A DNA stretch of 64,000 nt from JAKZVK01 sp965248255 (GCA_965248255.1 CBDFIW010000001.1:186001-250000); one strand, 5' to 3'; shown: positions 24,702 to 33,254, counted from the stretch's first letter. Numbers and translations: made by a program. Notes: generated by a model from the sequence alone, not told the origin.

Positions 24702-24979
24702 TGCTTGATCCGCTCCTCGATCCGTCCCAGCAGGACCTTGATCTCGTTAAGGCATTTACGCAGCTCGCCCGGCCCGTCCGAATACTTGTTCATGCGCTCG
24801 TCGCATACGTCGAGGCGATGGTCGATGTTGTCGAGCCGGGCGTCGATTGTTGCCCGCCAGGCAACCTGCTTTCTCAGCTCCGCCGTGGTCCGCTGCCACA
24901 GCAGCACGGCGCCGCCCAGCAGCGGCAGCAGCACCGCCAGCGCGGCGAGAAGTGCGTTCGCATCGATTTCCCCCATCAT
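24698..24979 (-). CDS. Membrane-anchored coiled-coil protein, spanin- or antiholin-like
   Basis: This 93-aa protein starts MMGEIDANALLAALAVLLPL. One N-terminal transmembrane helix is followed by a polar helical region (RATIDARLDNIDHRLDVCDER, LRKCLNEIKVLLGRIEERI). The topology resembles Rz-type inner-membrane spanins. It overlaps the endolysin, which supports a lysis role. The sequence before ATG 24979 is AT-rich and shows no clear ribosome-binding site. Confidence 0.6.
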   Translation of the reverse strand: MMGEIDANALLAALAVLLPLLGGAVLLWQRTTAELRKQVAWRATIDARLDNIDHRLDVCDERMNKYSDGPGELRKCLNEIKVLLGRIEERIKQ

Positions 24980-25020
24980 TTGTGTATTTATTTGCACAAA
25001 AAGTATTGACAAAGCGTATT

Positions 25021-25572
25021 TCAAGGCCAGTAACGCCGGCAGATGTCCTTGATGGCGCGGCTGCGGGCCGGGTCTTCCCCGTCGTAGAGCTGCGCCCATT
25101 CGAGCAACACCGCCGCCTTCAGATCGCCGGGGAGCGTGGAGGCATCCGCTCCCCGCTTGCCGGTGACGGTAATGCTCCAGGAATCGGCTTCGCGCGGCCA
25201 AGGCCGTCCCGGCGCCATCCGTATTTCCAGGTCGCCCCTCGGATGCCTGGACAGCCCTTCCACGCCGAGCAGGGTCGGAGACTGACCGGTGTCATAGGTC
25301 AAGTTCGTCAACTCCGCCCGCAGGCCCGGAAACACCAGCGCCGCGCCGTCGGGCGGAAAGCGCTCATAGGCCCCTTTCCAGTCCCTCTTAGGCAAAACCA
25401 GGCCGGTCTCGCCCTCGATGTACGCCACGGCATCGTCGAGAATCCGCCTGATCCCGTCGTCGGAGACAACGTCATCGAGCCGCTGGCGCTGGCGCACCTC
25501 CGCATAGGACACCAGCGGCGGGGGCGGCGGGAGTGTGACGGGAGCCTGTTGCAGCGACAGACGGGGTTTCAA
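25021..25572 (-). CDS. Head-tail connector (gp6/phiE125 gp8-like)
   Basis: This 183-aa protein has a helical region (IRRILDDAVAYIEGETGLVLPKRDW), beta segments and a C-terminal helix (LPGDLKAAVLLEWAQLYDGEDPARSRAIKDICRRYW). That is the standard build of phage adaptor proteins that bind below the portal. Its position after the capsid genes supports this. Its start overlaps the stop of the 69-aa gene. Confidence 0.8.
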   Translation of the reverse strand: MKPRLSLQQAPVTLPPPPPLVSYAEVRQRQRLDDVVSDDGIRRILDDAVAYIEGETGLVLPKRDWKGAYERFPPDGAALVFPGLRAELTNLTYDTGQSPTLLGVEGLSRHPRGDLEIRMAPGRPWPREADSWSITVTGKRGADASTLPGDLKAAVLLEWAQLYDGEDPARSRAIKDICRRYWP

Positions 25573-25778
25573 CGCTTCCGCGCCCCCTTTGCCGCCTTCT
25601 TCGCCGCGCCGCCTCTAAGGGCGGCGATCAGTTTGCGGCGGTCCAGGCCCAGCTTCTCCGGCTCGACGCTCTTGCCCGCCGGGGCAGCTACTTGGTAACC
25701 CATCCCCATGGGCGCCTCGCAGGTGTAAGAACCCTGGGGTGAGATATAGACCTCGCGGCCAATAAAAACCGGTTCCAT
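25569..25778 (-). CDS. 69-aa phage structural-region protein
   Basis: This small protein reads MEPVFIGREVYISPQGSYTC and ends in a basic tail (GGAAKKAAKGARKR). It lies between the putative decoration protein and the connector. The lysine/arginine tail could contact DNA. I recognise no family. Confidence 0.55.
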   Translation of the reverse strand: MEPVFIGREVYISPQGSYTCEAPMGMGYQVAAPAGKSVEPEKLGLDRRKLIAALRGGAAKKAAKGARKR

Positions 25779-25797
25779 CGGGTTTCCTCCTCTCTCT

Positions 25798-26166
25798 TTA
25801 CCGCCGTCCGGCCCGCAGGTTCACGCTGAACGTAAAGCTCGGAGTCGTTCCGCCGATCGTCCAGTCCGCACGCACCTTGGAATAGGGAAGCGCCACGGGG
25901 ATACGCAACACGCTGCCCGTGGCGGTCTGCTGGGCGAACTTGCCCAACTCGACCGTCTTGTCCCCATCGACGCCCACGATCTTGACGTCGAGCGTGGGGC
26001 TCGTTCCGCTGGCCGCCGTGACTTCCAGCTCGGCCACCCCGACCAGGCTGGCCGCGGTATCGACCCCTTCGCCCGTGCCGTCGGCTGTCCTGGCGGCACT
26101 GGGGGCCAGTTCCAGCTCCTGCTCCGCCCATTGGCGGGAGCCGGCCTGTCGTGCTGCTTGAGACAT
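25798..26166 (-). CDS. Putative head decoration or minor head protein
   Basis: This 122-aa beta-rich protein contains GVAELEVTAASGTSPTLDVKI, GDKTVELGKFAQQTATGSVLRI and RADWTIGGTTPSFTFSVNL. It lies directly after the capsid gene, where decoration or fibre-like head proteins are common. The family is not identified, so the role is inferred from position and predicted beta structure. Confidence 0.5.
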   Translation of the reverse strand: MSQAARQAGSRQWAEQELELAPSAARTADGTGEGVDTAASLVGVAELEVTAASGTSPTLDVKIVGVDGDKTVELGKFAQQTATGSVLRIPVALPYSKVRADWTIGGTTPSFTFSVNLRAGRR

Positions 26167-26176
26167 GATGTCCTCC

Positions 26177-27490
26177 TTAGAGCCCCGTTACCTTGCAGAA
26201 TGCCGCCGGACGGAAGATCGCCAGCCCGGCCCGCAGCCGTGCCCGCACCGCGTACTTCATGGCGATGAAGTAGGAAGCGTGCGAGTCGGTGATGTCGATC
26301 GTCACACCCTGTCGGGCAATCAACGCCGAATAGCCGGTGAAGTCGCCGCACAACGCAGTGTTCTCGGTCAGCGAATCGGCCTCTGCCACCGGCAGACCCC
26401 ACACGCGGCCCACGGCCATGTCGGCCGGCGAGCCGTACAAGTAGATGCCATCGGAGGTCTTGGCGAGCTGAATCTCCTGCCAGTCGTTCGGATGCAGGAC
26501 AAAGGCGTTGGGGTTGGCGCGGCCGGTCACGCGCACGTTGGTGATCGCCTTGCGAAGGGCGTCCAGCGCCGTGTTGGAACCCTTGGCGATCGCTCCGAGG
26601 CCGGTGCGGTCGAGAAGACCCGAGATGTTCGGCGCCGTGCCGTTGCCGGCGAGCACCTGCTGGTCGAGCCGCTGGCGCAGCATGAACGGCAACCGCATGT
26701 TGAGGTACGACTGCACGCCGGGTACGTCGTCGAGCTGCCCCTCGGTCACCGGTATCCAGGTCGCGATCGAGCGGATAGACTCATCCTTCTCGGTCAACGC
26801 CAGGGTGGACTCCGCTGCATCGCCGGCCTCGGAGCGCTCGGCGGCGGCGTTGGTGAAGGTGGTCTCCTCCATGTACTTGTAGGCCGACTGCGCGGTCGAA
26901 AGCATCGGGAACAGGTCGAGCACCTGGACGGGCCGCTGCGCGTCGGGCACCACCCTCCCCGAGCGGATCACTTCCGGCGGCCAGCCGGCGGTGGTCTGAA
27001 ACAGGGTGTTTCGGACGTCCAGGTCCAGTTCGACGCCCATGTCCATGCGCTGCTTCCAGCACTGGCCGAAGCCGCCGCCCCCGGCAAAGACCTCGTGTTG
27101 GGTGAATAGGGCGCCAACGTCGATCGGGGCCGCCGGGCCGGCCGGCCTGGGGACCGGCTCAAGCCTGCCAGAGCCGTTCTGACCGCCCCGCGGGCCGCCG
27201 CCGGTGTTGCGTGCCTGGATGGCGTCGCGAAGCTCGACCCTCTCGCGGTGCTGCTGGACCAGACCGCGGGCCGCCGTCAGCTCGACATGCATCTTCGAGA
27301 GCTGTTTCACTTTGTCGGGCGTCGAGCCGTCCAGGCCCGCCACGCGCGACAGGTCCAGCTCCGGGCCCGCCTCGTCGAAGACGGTGTTGAGCTTGCCTTC
27401 GATCTTATCGATGGCGGCCTGCAGCCTCTCCGGGCTGTAGCCCTCCATCCTTGTCCGTTCTTGTTCGAGTTGCGCAGTATCTACGCGCAT
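26177..27490 (-). CDS. HK97-fold major capsid protein
   Basis: This 437-aa protein has an N-terminal helical scaffold-like region (residues 1-115) that the prohead protease should remove. The HK97 fold follows, with YLNMRLPFMLRQRLDQQVLAGNG, NPNAFVLHPNDWQEIQL, GLPVAEADSLTENTALCGDF and MKYAVRARLRAGLAIFRPAAFC. The last two are classic C-terminal capsid signatures. Its start overlaps the end of the protease gene by a few codons, as in many HK97-type modules. Confidence 0.93.
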   Translation of the reverse strand: MRVDTAQLEQERTRMEGYSPERLQAAIDKIEGKLNTVFDEAGPELDLSRVAGLDGSTPDKVKQLSKMHVELTAARGLVQQHRERVELRDAIQARNTGGGPRGGQNGSGRLEPVPRPAGPAAPIDVGALFTQHEVFAGGGGFGQCWKQRMDMGVELDLDVRNTLFQTTAGWPPEVIRSGRVVPDAQRPVQVLDLFPMLSTAQSAYKYMEETTFTNAAAERSEAGDAAESTLALTEKDESIRSIATWIPVTEGQLDDVPGVQSYLNMRLPFMLRQRLDQQVLAGNGTAPNISGLLDRTGLGAIAKGSNTALDALRKAITNVRVTGRANPNAFVLHPNDWQEIQLAKTSDGIYLYGSPADMAVGRVWGLPVAEADSLTENTALCGDFTGYSALIARQGVTIDITDSHASYFIAMKYAVRARLRAGLAIFRPAAFCKVTGL

Positions 27491-28314
27491 AGCATTTCCC
27501 TCCTTATCTCGGCGGCGCTGAGCCGCGCTAGAAACTCGTGGCCGTCATCGATCGGGCCTGACGGCGAAGCCCCGTTACTGCTGTCTCTTGCGATGTACAG
27601 CTCGGCCAGCAGATCGGCGCTGGCGCCGAACTGCTCAAGCTGGTTGCGCACGCCGGGCCGGATGCCGGGGGCGACGGTCGCGTCAGCCAGACGGCCCGTA
27701 GCGATGCCGGCCTTGATGGCCTCTGCCGGGCGGTACCAGGTAGTCTGCTCGATCGCCTTGGCGGCGTCCGCCTCGGACATGCCGCTGCGCTCGGCGATCA
27801 GCGCCGCGATCTCCGCGTCGAACTTCTCAAGCAGATCGACCGCCTGGGAAGCGCTCTCGCGGATCTCGCTCTTTGGGCCGGACGCCAGCAGCAGCAGGCG
27901 CGCCTCGTGCAGCATCACCAGAGCGCCTGTCTTGGGCACCAAGCGCTCATCGCCGGCCAGGAACACCAGACCCGCGGCGGAGGCCGCGATGCCGTCCACC
28001 TGCGTGATTACCCGGCCCGGCCAGGTCCGCAGCTGTTGATAGATCGCGAAGCCTTCGGCGGCGCTGCCGCCGGGCGACTGCAGGCGTACCCGCACCACCG
28101 GCGCGCGCACTTCGCCGAGGGTCCGTGCTACCGCGTCCGCACCGATGAAATGCTCGGGGTCCCAGGGGCCGATCGGCCCATACAGCCGCAGGATAGCCTC
28201 CTCATCGGAGGCCTCCAGGGCGATCTGAACCGGCTCGCCAGGTTGGGTGGCCGGAGGCGCACTGCGCTCCAGCTCTAGTAGACGGGGAAGTATGTCCGAG
28301 CGCACCACGGCCAC
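27481..28314 (-). CDS. ClpP-like prohead protease
   Basis: This protein of about 277 aa matures the capsid. It has the S14/ClpP core: VRVRLQSPGGSAAEGFAIYQ, VDGIAASAAGLVFLAG with catalytic Ser about 112, and ALVMLHEARL with His about 136. The C-terminal extension (SGMSEADAAKAIEQTTWYRPAEAIKAG) is also typical. The start is among clustered GTG codons near 28314, since GGAG lies just upstream. It lies between portal and capsid genes, as expected. Confidence 0.9.
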   Translation of the reverse strand: MAVVRSDILPRLLELERSAPPATQPGEPVQIALEASDEEAILRLYGPIGPWDPEHFIGADAVARTLGEVRAPVVRVRLQSPGGSAAEGFAIYQQLRTWPGRVITQVDGIAASAAGLVFLAGDERLVPKTGALVMLHEARLLLLASGPKSEIRESASQAVDLLEKFDAEIAALIAERSGMSEADAAKAIEQTTWYRPAEAIKAGIATGRLADATVAPGIRPGVRNQLEQFGASADLLAELYIARDSSNGASPSGPIDDGHEFLARLSAAEIRREMLCA

Positions 28315-28342
28315 TCCATTCGGAGTGACCTTGGCTTGACGC

Positions 28343-28618
28343 TCAGTGGGTTACCCGATTAGCAAAACACAGAAGCAGTAAATCTCTTTTAAGGGTACAA
28401 GGAGCCTGACCGTGTGTCAACCGAAGGGGTTGGAGCGTAGGTCCGGGACACACGGCAGACCTCGATCCGACCGATGCGCGGTCATCAGGCTTGAGGTGCA
28501 GGATCAGCGTCCTCACATCGGAGAGCTCCTCGCGGTCGCGCAGCTGCTGAATGCGGGCCGCCGCGCCGGCGATATCGGAATCGAGCGGCCCCAGCCGCTT
28601 CTCAGCCGCTTTCGACAT
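28343..28618 (-). CDS. Small helical protein between portal and protease
   Basis: This protein of up to 91 aa starts MSKAAEKRLGPLDSDIAGAA and continues RIQQLRDREELSDVRTLILHLKPDD, a plausible helical and DNA/protein-binding region. The C-terminal part (after about residue 55) is less protein-like, so the 3' end may be altered. It overlaps the end of the portal gene. Function unknown. Confidence 0.45.
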   Translation of the reverse strand: MSKAAEKRLGPLDSDIAGAAARIQQLRDREELSDVRTLILHLKPDDRASVGSRSAVCPGPTLQPLRLTHGQAPCTLKRDLLLLCFANRVTH

Positions 28619-29828
28619 CCTGCCGCGGCGCTCCCGTCGGCTGGCGCAGACTCTGGCCCTCCGGCACCGGCCCGCGCCCGGTGTAGGCGCGCGCTTCCTC
28701 GGGCGTCCAGATCGCGGCCTTCGCCGTCAAGACCTCCATTGTCTCGGCGATGTCTTTGAGCGAGCCCATCACCAGCGGCCCGGTGTCGATGTGCGTCCGG
28801 TAGCGCCGCCGCTCGGCCGGCCGCAGCAGCTTGACATCGAACTCCGACGTGTACCGCGCGATGTGCGTGTTGAGGCTGAAGCGCACGAAGTTGGTCCACT
28901 GCTCGGTCAGGTTCGAGTTGGTCCAGCCGCCCGAAGACTTCTCGAAGTGCTGCAGCAGGAACAGCGGCACCATCCAGACCCTGGCGATGTCCTGGATGCT
29001 GAACTTGAGCAGCTCGATCAGCTGCAGGTCGACGGAGGAAAAGCCGGTCTTGCTCGGCTTGACGCCCGGCGGCAGCACCGGCGACAGGCCCGCCCGCTGG
29101 AATCCCGACACTTTCTTCTCGAGCTTCTCGCGAACCTCCTCCGCCTGTTCGGGCTTGACGAGCGGGTCGGTCTCGAACATCAGCGGCGTGTGCGCGCCGC
29201 GCGCCATCGTCGAGGCGTGGTGCTCCGTGGCGCTCAGCCACATGCCCAGGGCGTTGCGCGCCGCGTGCGCGATCGGCGAGGGCGACAGGCCCGTGCGCCA
29301 GTCGTAACCGCTGCCGGCCAGGTGCAGCACGTCCTCAGCGCCGGCCGTGACCGTCTCCGCCGCGCCCAGGAAGCCGTCGCCCGCCAGCGACAGCGTGTAG
29401 ACAAGCCGCCCCTCGCGGCGCTGGATCGAGGCGCAGTCGGCCGGCTCCAGCTCAAATGGAACGCCCGTGCTGGTCCGTCGAATCCAGGCAAAGGAGTTGC
29501 CGTGGGTATGAAGCGCCCGGCCCATCGATTCCCAGAACAGTAGCGGGTCGATCGTCTGTGAGGGATTCTCGAGCAGCGCGGCCGCCGGATGCGCGGCGAA
29601 GGGCTCGAAGATCGGGCCGCGCGTGGTGACCTGGTAGGGCAGGCGCGCCAGGGTCCCGGCCAGGATCGACACACAGGCGTTCGCCGCCGGCACGCCCATC
29701 GCCGTGTGCGGGTTCACAAACACGCGCGACGGCGGCTCGTCTCCGCGGGGCCCCCCGGGCCAGGCAGATCCCGCCTTATCGGGGCCCACCAGCACTGAGA
29801 AGGCGTTGAGGATGCGCTGGAGCGTCAT
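28602..29828 (-). CDS. HK97-family portal protein
   Basis: This protein of about 408 aa forms the dodecameric DNA entry ring. It contains PAANACVSILAGTLARLPYQV, ALLENPSQTIDPLLFWESM, HTHGNSFAWIRR, YDWRTGLSPSPIAHAARNAL, the Pro-rich RVWMVPLFLLQHFEKSSGG and WTNFVRFSLNTHIARYTSEF, all typical of HK97 portals. The ATG 29828 is preferred over a TTG 6 nt upstream. Repeated palindromic operator-like elements lie directly upstream (29835-29885). Confidence 0.92.
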   Translation of the reverse strand: MTLQRILNAFSVLVGPDKAGSAWPGGPRGDEPPSRVFVNPHTAMGVPAANACVSILAGTLARLPYQVTTRGPIFEPFAAHPAAALLENPSQTIDPLLFWESMGRALHTHGNSFAWIRRTSTGVPFELEPADCASIQRREGRLVYTLSLAGDGFLGAAETVTAGAEDVLHLAGSGYDWRTGLSPSPIAHAARNALGMWLSATEHHASTMARGAHTPLMFETDPLVKPEQAEEVREKLEKKVSGFQRAGLSPVLPPGVKPSKTGFSSVDLQLIELLKFSIQDIARVWMVPLFLLQHFEKSSGGWTNSNLTEQWTNFVRFSLNTHIARYTSEFDVKLLRPAERRRYRTHIDTGPLVMGSLKDIAETMEVLTAKAAIWTPEEARAYTGRGPVPEGQSLRQPTGAPRQDVESG

Positions 29829-29834
29829 TGTCAA

Positions 29835-29885
29835 GTGCTACGAAGTCATTCAATCGTAGCACGATCAGGCTTTAGCACGATCAGG
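29835..29885. promoter_or_regulatory. Operator-like palindrome and tandem repeats upstream of portal
   Basis: GTGCTACG (29835-29842), 12 bp, then CGTAGCACGAT (29855-29865) form an inverted repeat. TAGCACGATCAGG occurs twice, at 29857-29869 and 29873-29885, 16 bp apart. The same palindrome with the same 12-bp spacer lies upstream of the HNH/terminase genes at 32653-32686. Both sit at the head of late transcription units, so they are candidate sites for one phage regulator. Confidence 0.65.
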
Positions 29886-29917
29886 CCTTGCGCAAGCTGT
29901 GTGGCTGGCTTCTGTTC

Positions 29918-31792
29918 CTAGCCCAGCCACGCCCGAATGGTGTCCGGGTTGGACCAGTGCGCCGCCAGGCCGGTTGGCTCGGGCGCCGTGTGATCGGCCA
30001 GGCCGACCGCCATCGCCAGCGCGACCAGGCCGTCGATCGAGCCCTGTGAGCGCGACCGTGCCAGGCGCTTGTCGAAGCGGATCGCGTTCGACTCGTTGCG
30101 CTTGACCGCCGCCGCCGCCAGGTTCCAGCGCAGCACCGGCTGCGCCTCGACCGCGATCGTGGGCTTGGTCGCCAGCAGGCGGTTTTCCAGCGCCTGGATC
30201 GAGGCCGGCATCCACAGGTCGCTCGAGTCCCGCTTGGAGCGCAGGAAGCCCTGCGGGTGGTCGACCAGGTGCAGGCCCTGGCTGGAGCCCGGCTGCCCGG
30301 TGTAGAACTCGATCTCCTCGTCCTCGAGGGCTTGCTCGAACCTGGTGACGTGATAGCGGTCGTAGGCGACGCCCTGGATGTCGTAGCGGCCGGCCAACTC
30401 GCCCAGCACCCGCGCCGGCAAGCGGTAGTTCAAGATGCGCCCGGGCGTCGTCTCGATGAGCCCCTTCTCGGCCCAGTAGGACAGGTGCCCCGAGGAGTAG
30501 TCGTCGCGGTCGATCAGCGTGCCGGCGGCGGTGAAGAACCGCACCCGCGCCAGCAGCTTGCCGTCGGGCAGCTTCCACACGCAGGCCAGTGCCGTCATGT
30601 CGCGCACGTCGGCCAGGTCGAGCCCGACGTACAGCGGCGCCGACTCTAGCGCGGCCTCGTCCAGCGCCTCGACCTCCGAGTTTTGCCAGGTCTCCCAGTC
30701 CATCCAGTCGCCGCCGCCGTCGGGCCAGCGGGCCATGTTCAGGCGCAGGAAGCCGGCCCTGCGGGCCGGACTGATCTTGGCCTTGTTGCGCTGCTCGGTC
30801 AGGTAGTCGTTGCGGATCACCGTGCCCAGGGAGGGGTTCGCCTTGACCCAGCAGTCCGACGAGGCGAAGGGGTCGTCGTCGCGGTCGAGCGAGAAGATGG
30901 CCGCGAAATAGTCGTCGGCGTCGAGCTGCCCCTGGGCCACCTTGGCGGCGTGGGCGTGCTCCTCCCAGCAGGGATCGGACTGCTGAGTGCCGGCATTGGT
31001 CACGATCAGCGTCAGCGGCTGCGAGCGCCCCTTCTTGCCCTCGTCCAGGATGTCCAGCATACTGCGCGTGGGGTGCTCGTGGAACTCCTCGACCAGCACC
31101 ATGTGCGGGCGGTAGCCGCTGCGGCCCGCCCCTTCGCTATGGTGCGCCAGCGTCTGAATGAAGCTGGCCGTCTGGGCGCACACCACACGGCCGTCGTCGG
31201 TGCCCCCGAAGACCTCGCACAGCCCGCCACGGCGGCCGTCGAGCTCCGGATTGTGCTGGATGATCTCTTTGAGGTCCCGCCAGGGAATCAGCGCCTGGTC
31301 GGAGTTCGCGGCTGCGATGTAGATCTCCGCTTCCCGCTCGCCGTCCGCCAACAGCCCATACAGCAGCACCGCCGCCGCCAGGGGCGACTTGCCCGAACCC
31401 TTGCCCGACTCGATATAGGCCGTGCGGAAACGCCGCGACCCGGGGTAGCGTCCGAGCGGATCGTCCGCGCCGACCCGCCAGCCGAACAGCGACCCCAGCA
31501 CGAATGCCTGCCACCACAGCGGCGCGAACGGCTCGCGGCGCCGCGTCACCGGATGGACTACCGTGCACACCTCGTGGCAGAATTCCAGCACGTGCGTGGC
31601 CGTGGCCGGCTCCCAGCCCAGCCAGGGCTGGCGTCCCCGCTGGACGGCTTCGAGGTCCTCCAGATGCCGCCGGCAGGCCGCCCGGATCAGCGGTCCCGCG
31701 GCGATCTCACCGCGCCCCACGGCGCGCGCGTAGGCCGTGGCCAGATCATCCGGCCTAGATCGCCGGCGCGAGATATTTGCTTTCGATCGCAT
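29918..31792 (-). CDS. Terminase large subunit
   Basis: This 624-aa packaging motor has an N-terminal ATPase: Walker A ESGKGSGKSPLAA (about 129-139) and Walker B MVLVEEFHEH (about 231-240), with an ATP-coupling region after it. The C-terminal nuclease has YVGLDLADVRDMTALACVW and later conserved acids. The protein is of the Terminase_1/HK97 type. It overlaps the small subunit gene by 38 bp. It binds the portal and cuts concatemeric DNA; the HNH gene upstream often aids such terminases. Confidence 0.93.
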   Translation of the reverse strand: MRSKANISRRRSRPDDLATAYARAVGRGEIAAGPLIRAACRRHLEDLEAVQRGRQPWLGWEPATATHVLEFCHEVCTVVHPVTRRREPFAPLWWQAFVLGSLFGWRVGADDPLGRYPGSRRFRTAYIESGKGSGKSPLAAAVLLYGLLADGEREAEIYIAAANSDQALIPWRDLKEIIQHNPELDGRRGGLCEVFGGTDDGRVVCAQTASFIQTLAHHSEGAGRSGYRPHMVLVEEFHEHPTRSMLDILDEGKKGRSQPLTLIVTNAGTQQSDPCWEEHAHAAKVAQGQLDADDYFAAIFSLDRDDDPFASSDCWVKANPSLGTVIRNDYLTEQRNKAKISPARRAGFLRLNMARWPDGGGDWMDWETWQNSEVEALDEAALESAPLYVGLDLADVRDMTALACVWKLPDGKLLARVRFFTAAGTLIDRDDYSSGHLSYWAEKGLIETTPGRILNYRLPARVLGELAGRYDIQGVAYDRYHVTRFEQALEDEEIEFYTGQPGSSQGLHLVDHPQGFLRSKRDSSDLWMPASIQALENRLLATKPTIAVEAQPVLRWNLAAAAVKRNESNAIRFDKRLARSRSQGSIDGLVALAMAVGLADHTAPEPTGLAAHWSNPDTIRAWLG

Positions 31793-32234
31793 TGGCGGGC
31801 GCTGCGCCGGATGCCTCGGCCAGTAGCCTGGTGCGCGCCGCCGGCGTCAGGCCCATCTCGCGCAGCAGCCGCACGCAAACCTCGCGCTCCTTGGCTAGTA
31901 TTTGGTACTCTGGCGCGATCCGGCGCGATCCGGCGTCCCCGACCGTCTTCAACTCCCGGCACTCCGCCGCCAGGCGCTCGTAGCTCGCCAGCGTCTCGGC
32001 CAGTAGCCGTGTCAAAACCGCATCCGTTTCCCGCAGCAGCCGCAGCGCCTGTTGCTGCCGCGTTAGCCAGCGCCACCAGCGCCGCTCGGCGTGTCCCCTC
32101 AGATCCCGTGGCGGCTCGACTCCGAGGGCCGGGTTAACGTCAACGGCCTGGGGCGCCGGCCGCTCCCGCTTGCCCCGTCCGCCCCGCAGCACGTTCAGCT
32201 CCAGCGGTTGACGATTCGGTCCGCGTGCTCCCAT
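31755..32234 (-). CDS. Terminase small subunit, P27 family
   Basis: This protein of about 159 aa starts MGARGPNRQPLELNVLRGG, a common P27-family start. It has HAERRWWRWLTRQQQALRLL, TDAVLTRLLAETLASYERLAA and a C-terminal CVRLLREMGLTPAARTRLL, the usual P27 ending. It recognises the packaging site. It is followed, with overlap, by the large subunit. Confidence 0.9.
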   Translation of the reverse strand: MGARGPNRQPLELNVLRGGRGKRERPAPQAVDVNPALGVEPPRDLRGHAERRWWRWLTRQQQALRLLRETDAVLTRLLAETLASYERLAAECRELKTVGDAGSRRIAPEYQILAKEREVCVRLLREMGLTPAARTRLLAEASGAAPANAIESKYLAPAI

Positions 32235-32246
32235 GTCCAAATCCCC

Positions 32247-32615
32247 CTACCCTAAAAACCTGCGCCAGAGAAAGATCAAGGGGCCCATACGGTCTACGCT
32301 TGCCACCCCGGCCCTTGACCACCCCCCCGCTCCGGCTTCGAGCGGCACGCCGTCCAGGCCTACCCGCTTGAGAGCGGCCGCGTTCTCCCGCGCGCTCTTG
32401 GCTTCGTGGCAGGCCCGGCACAGCGGCTGCAGGTTCGCCCGATCCCACTCCTCACCGCCGCGCCCGATTGGCACGACGTGATCGACCTCCGCCGCCGCGT
32501 TGGCGCGGCCCGCCGCCTCGCAGCACCGGCAAAGCGGCTCGCACGCCAGCACCGCCCGGCGCAGCCTGCGCCAGCGACGGGAGTTGTGGATCGTCCTTGA
32601 GGCTTGGCCGCTCAT
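32247..32615 (-). CDS. HNH endonuclease of the packaging module
   Basis: This 122-aa protein has SRRWRRLRRAVLACEPLCRCC, then EVDHVVPIGRGGEEWDRANLQPLCRACHEAKSA. The Cys pairs and DH...N...CH residues form a complete HNH site. HNH proteins next to terminase genes are needed for specific cos cleavage in HK97-like phages, so a packaging role is likely. It is the first gene of the late operon. Confidence 0.9.
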   Translation of the reverse strand: MSGQASRTIHNSRRWRRLRRAVLACEPLCRCCEAAGRANAAAEVDHVVPIGRGGEEWDRANLQPLCRACHEAKSARENAAALKRVGLDGVPLEAGAGGWSRAGVASVDRMGPLIFLWRRFLG

Positions 32616-32652
32616 GCCCCCTCCCGGCGGGTTCTCTTGTCAGGTCAGGGCT

Positions 32653-32686
32653 ATCGTGCTACGACCTACAAAGAGCGTAGCACGAT
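32653..32686. promoter_or_regulatory. Palindromic operator upstream of HNH-terminase genes
   Basis: A perfect 11-bp inverted repeat, ATCGTGCTACG (32653-32663) and CGTAGCACGAT (32676-32686), has a 12-bp spacer. The same half-sites and spacer occur before the portal gene. It lies 38 bp upstream of the first late gene, so it may bind an activator or repressor of late transcription. It could also form a stem-loop in RNA. Confidence 0.65.
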
Positions 32687-33254
32687 TTGCCGTCTCAAAA
32701 AAAATCCACGGCACGCACTTTCCCCTTGGTCCCGACCCAAGATGAGAGGTTTGCCTCTTGGGTGTTAGGGGCTGTGGGTCCGGTGTCCCAGTTTTCGAAA
32801 GCAGCGTCGCTTGCGGCTCTTCCGCTTACCTGGTCCCAATATCAGGTAGCAAAAAGCTCAGGTCTGACGGGGCTTGCCAGACACAGACTCCCGAGCGTGG
32901 CCCAACGACGGTGTTGAACCGCAAGCCGGCGCTGCAACTGTTGCGCTGCCCTTCTCCATCGTGATACCCTTGCGCACGCCGTCCGATGGGTTCCTGTGAA
33001 CGGCAGGGGTAGACTCATGGCCAATTGGTGGCCAAAATTGTTGAAGCGGCTTGTCCTGCTCGCCCGAGCCGGCTCCCGGCTCGCAGCTTTCCAGCGGACC
33101 AACCGCCCCCTACATCGGTGAAGAATGTGGGTGTTCGCCGTGCCTTCGCCATCCGCTTTGTACAACTGGTGTACAATGCAGGTGTATTTCGTGGAGTTCA
33201 GGGAAGTTGGTGAGCTTTTAGAATCAGTAACTTGCAGAAACGAAAGGGGCGCAA
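32687..33254. other. Non-coding prophage end region
   Basis: No convincing gene is seen here on either strand. The minus-strand frame over 32842-33417 contains LEVGVEPLAPLS, the usual antisense translation of a tRNA 3' end, and is judged spurious. The stretch contains the palindrome at 33158-33176 and probably the attachment-site arm of the phage. Confidence 0.5.
33158..33176. promoter_or_regulatory. Palindrome TTGTACA-N5-TGTACAA near the attachment site
   Basis: TTGTACA (33158-33164), ACTGG, TGTACAA (33170-33176) is a perfect 7-bp inverted repeat. It resembles operator sites of small helix-turn-helix regulators. It lies 79 bp before the tRNA fragment. No regulator gene is in view. Confidence 0.4.

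Noticed and set aside
29820..29834. TTGACA as a -35 promoter box before the portal gene
   Set aside because: It lies at the start codon itself (TTGACAATG on the minus strand), so it cannot drive this gene, and no -10 box follows at the right distance.
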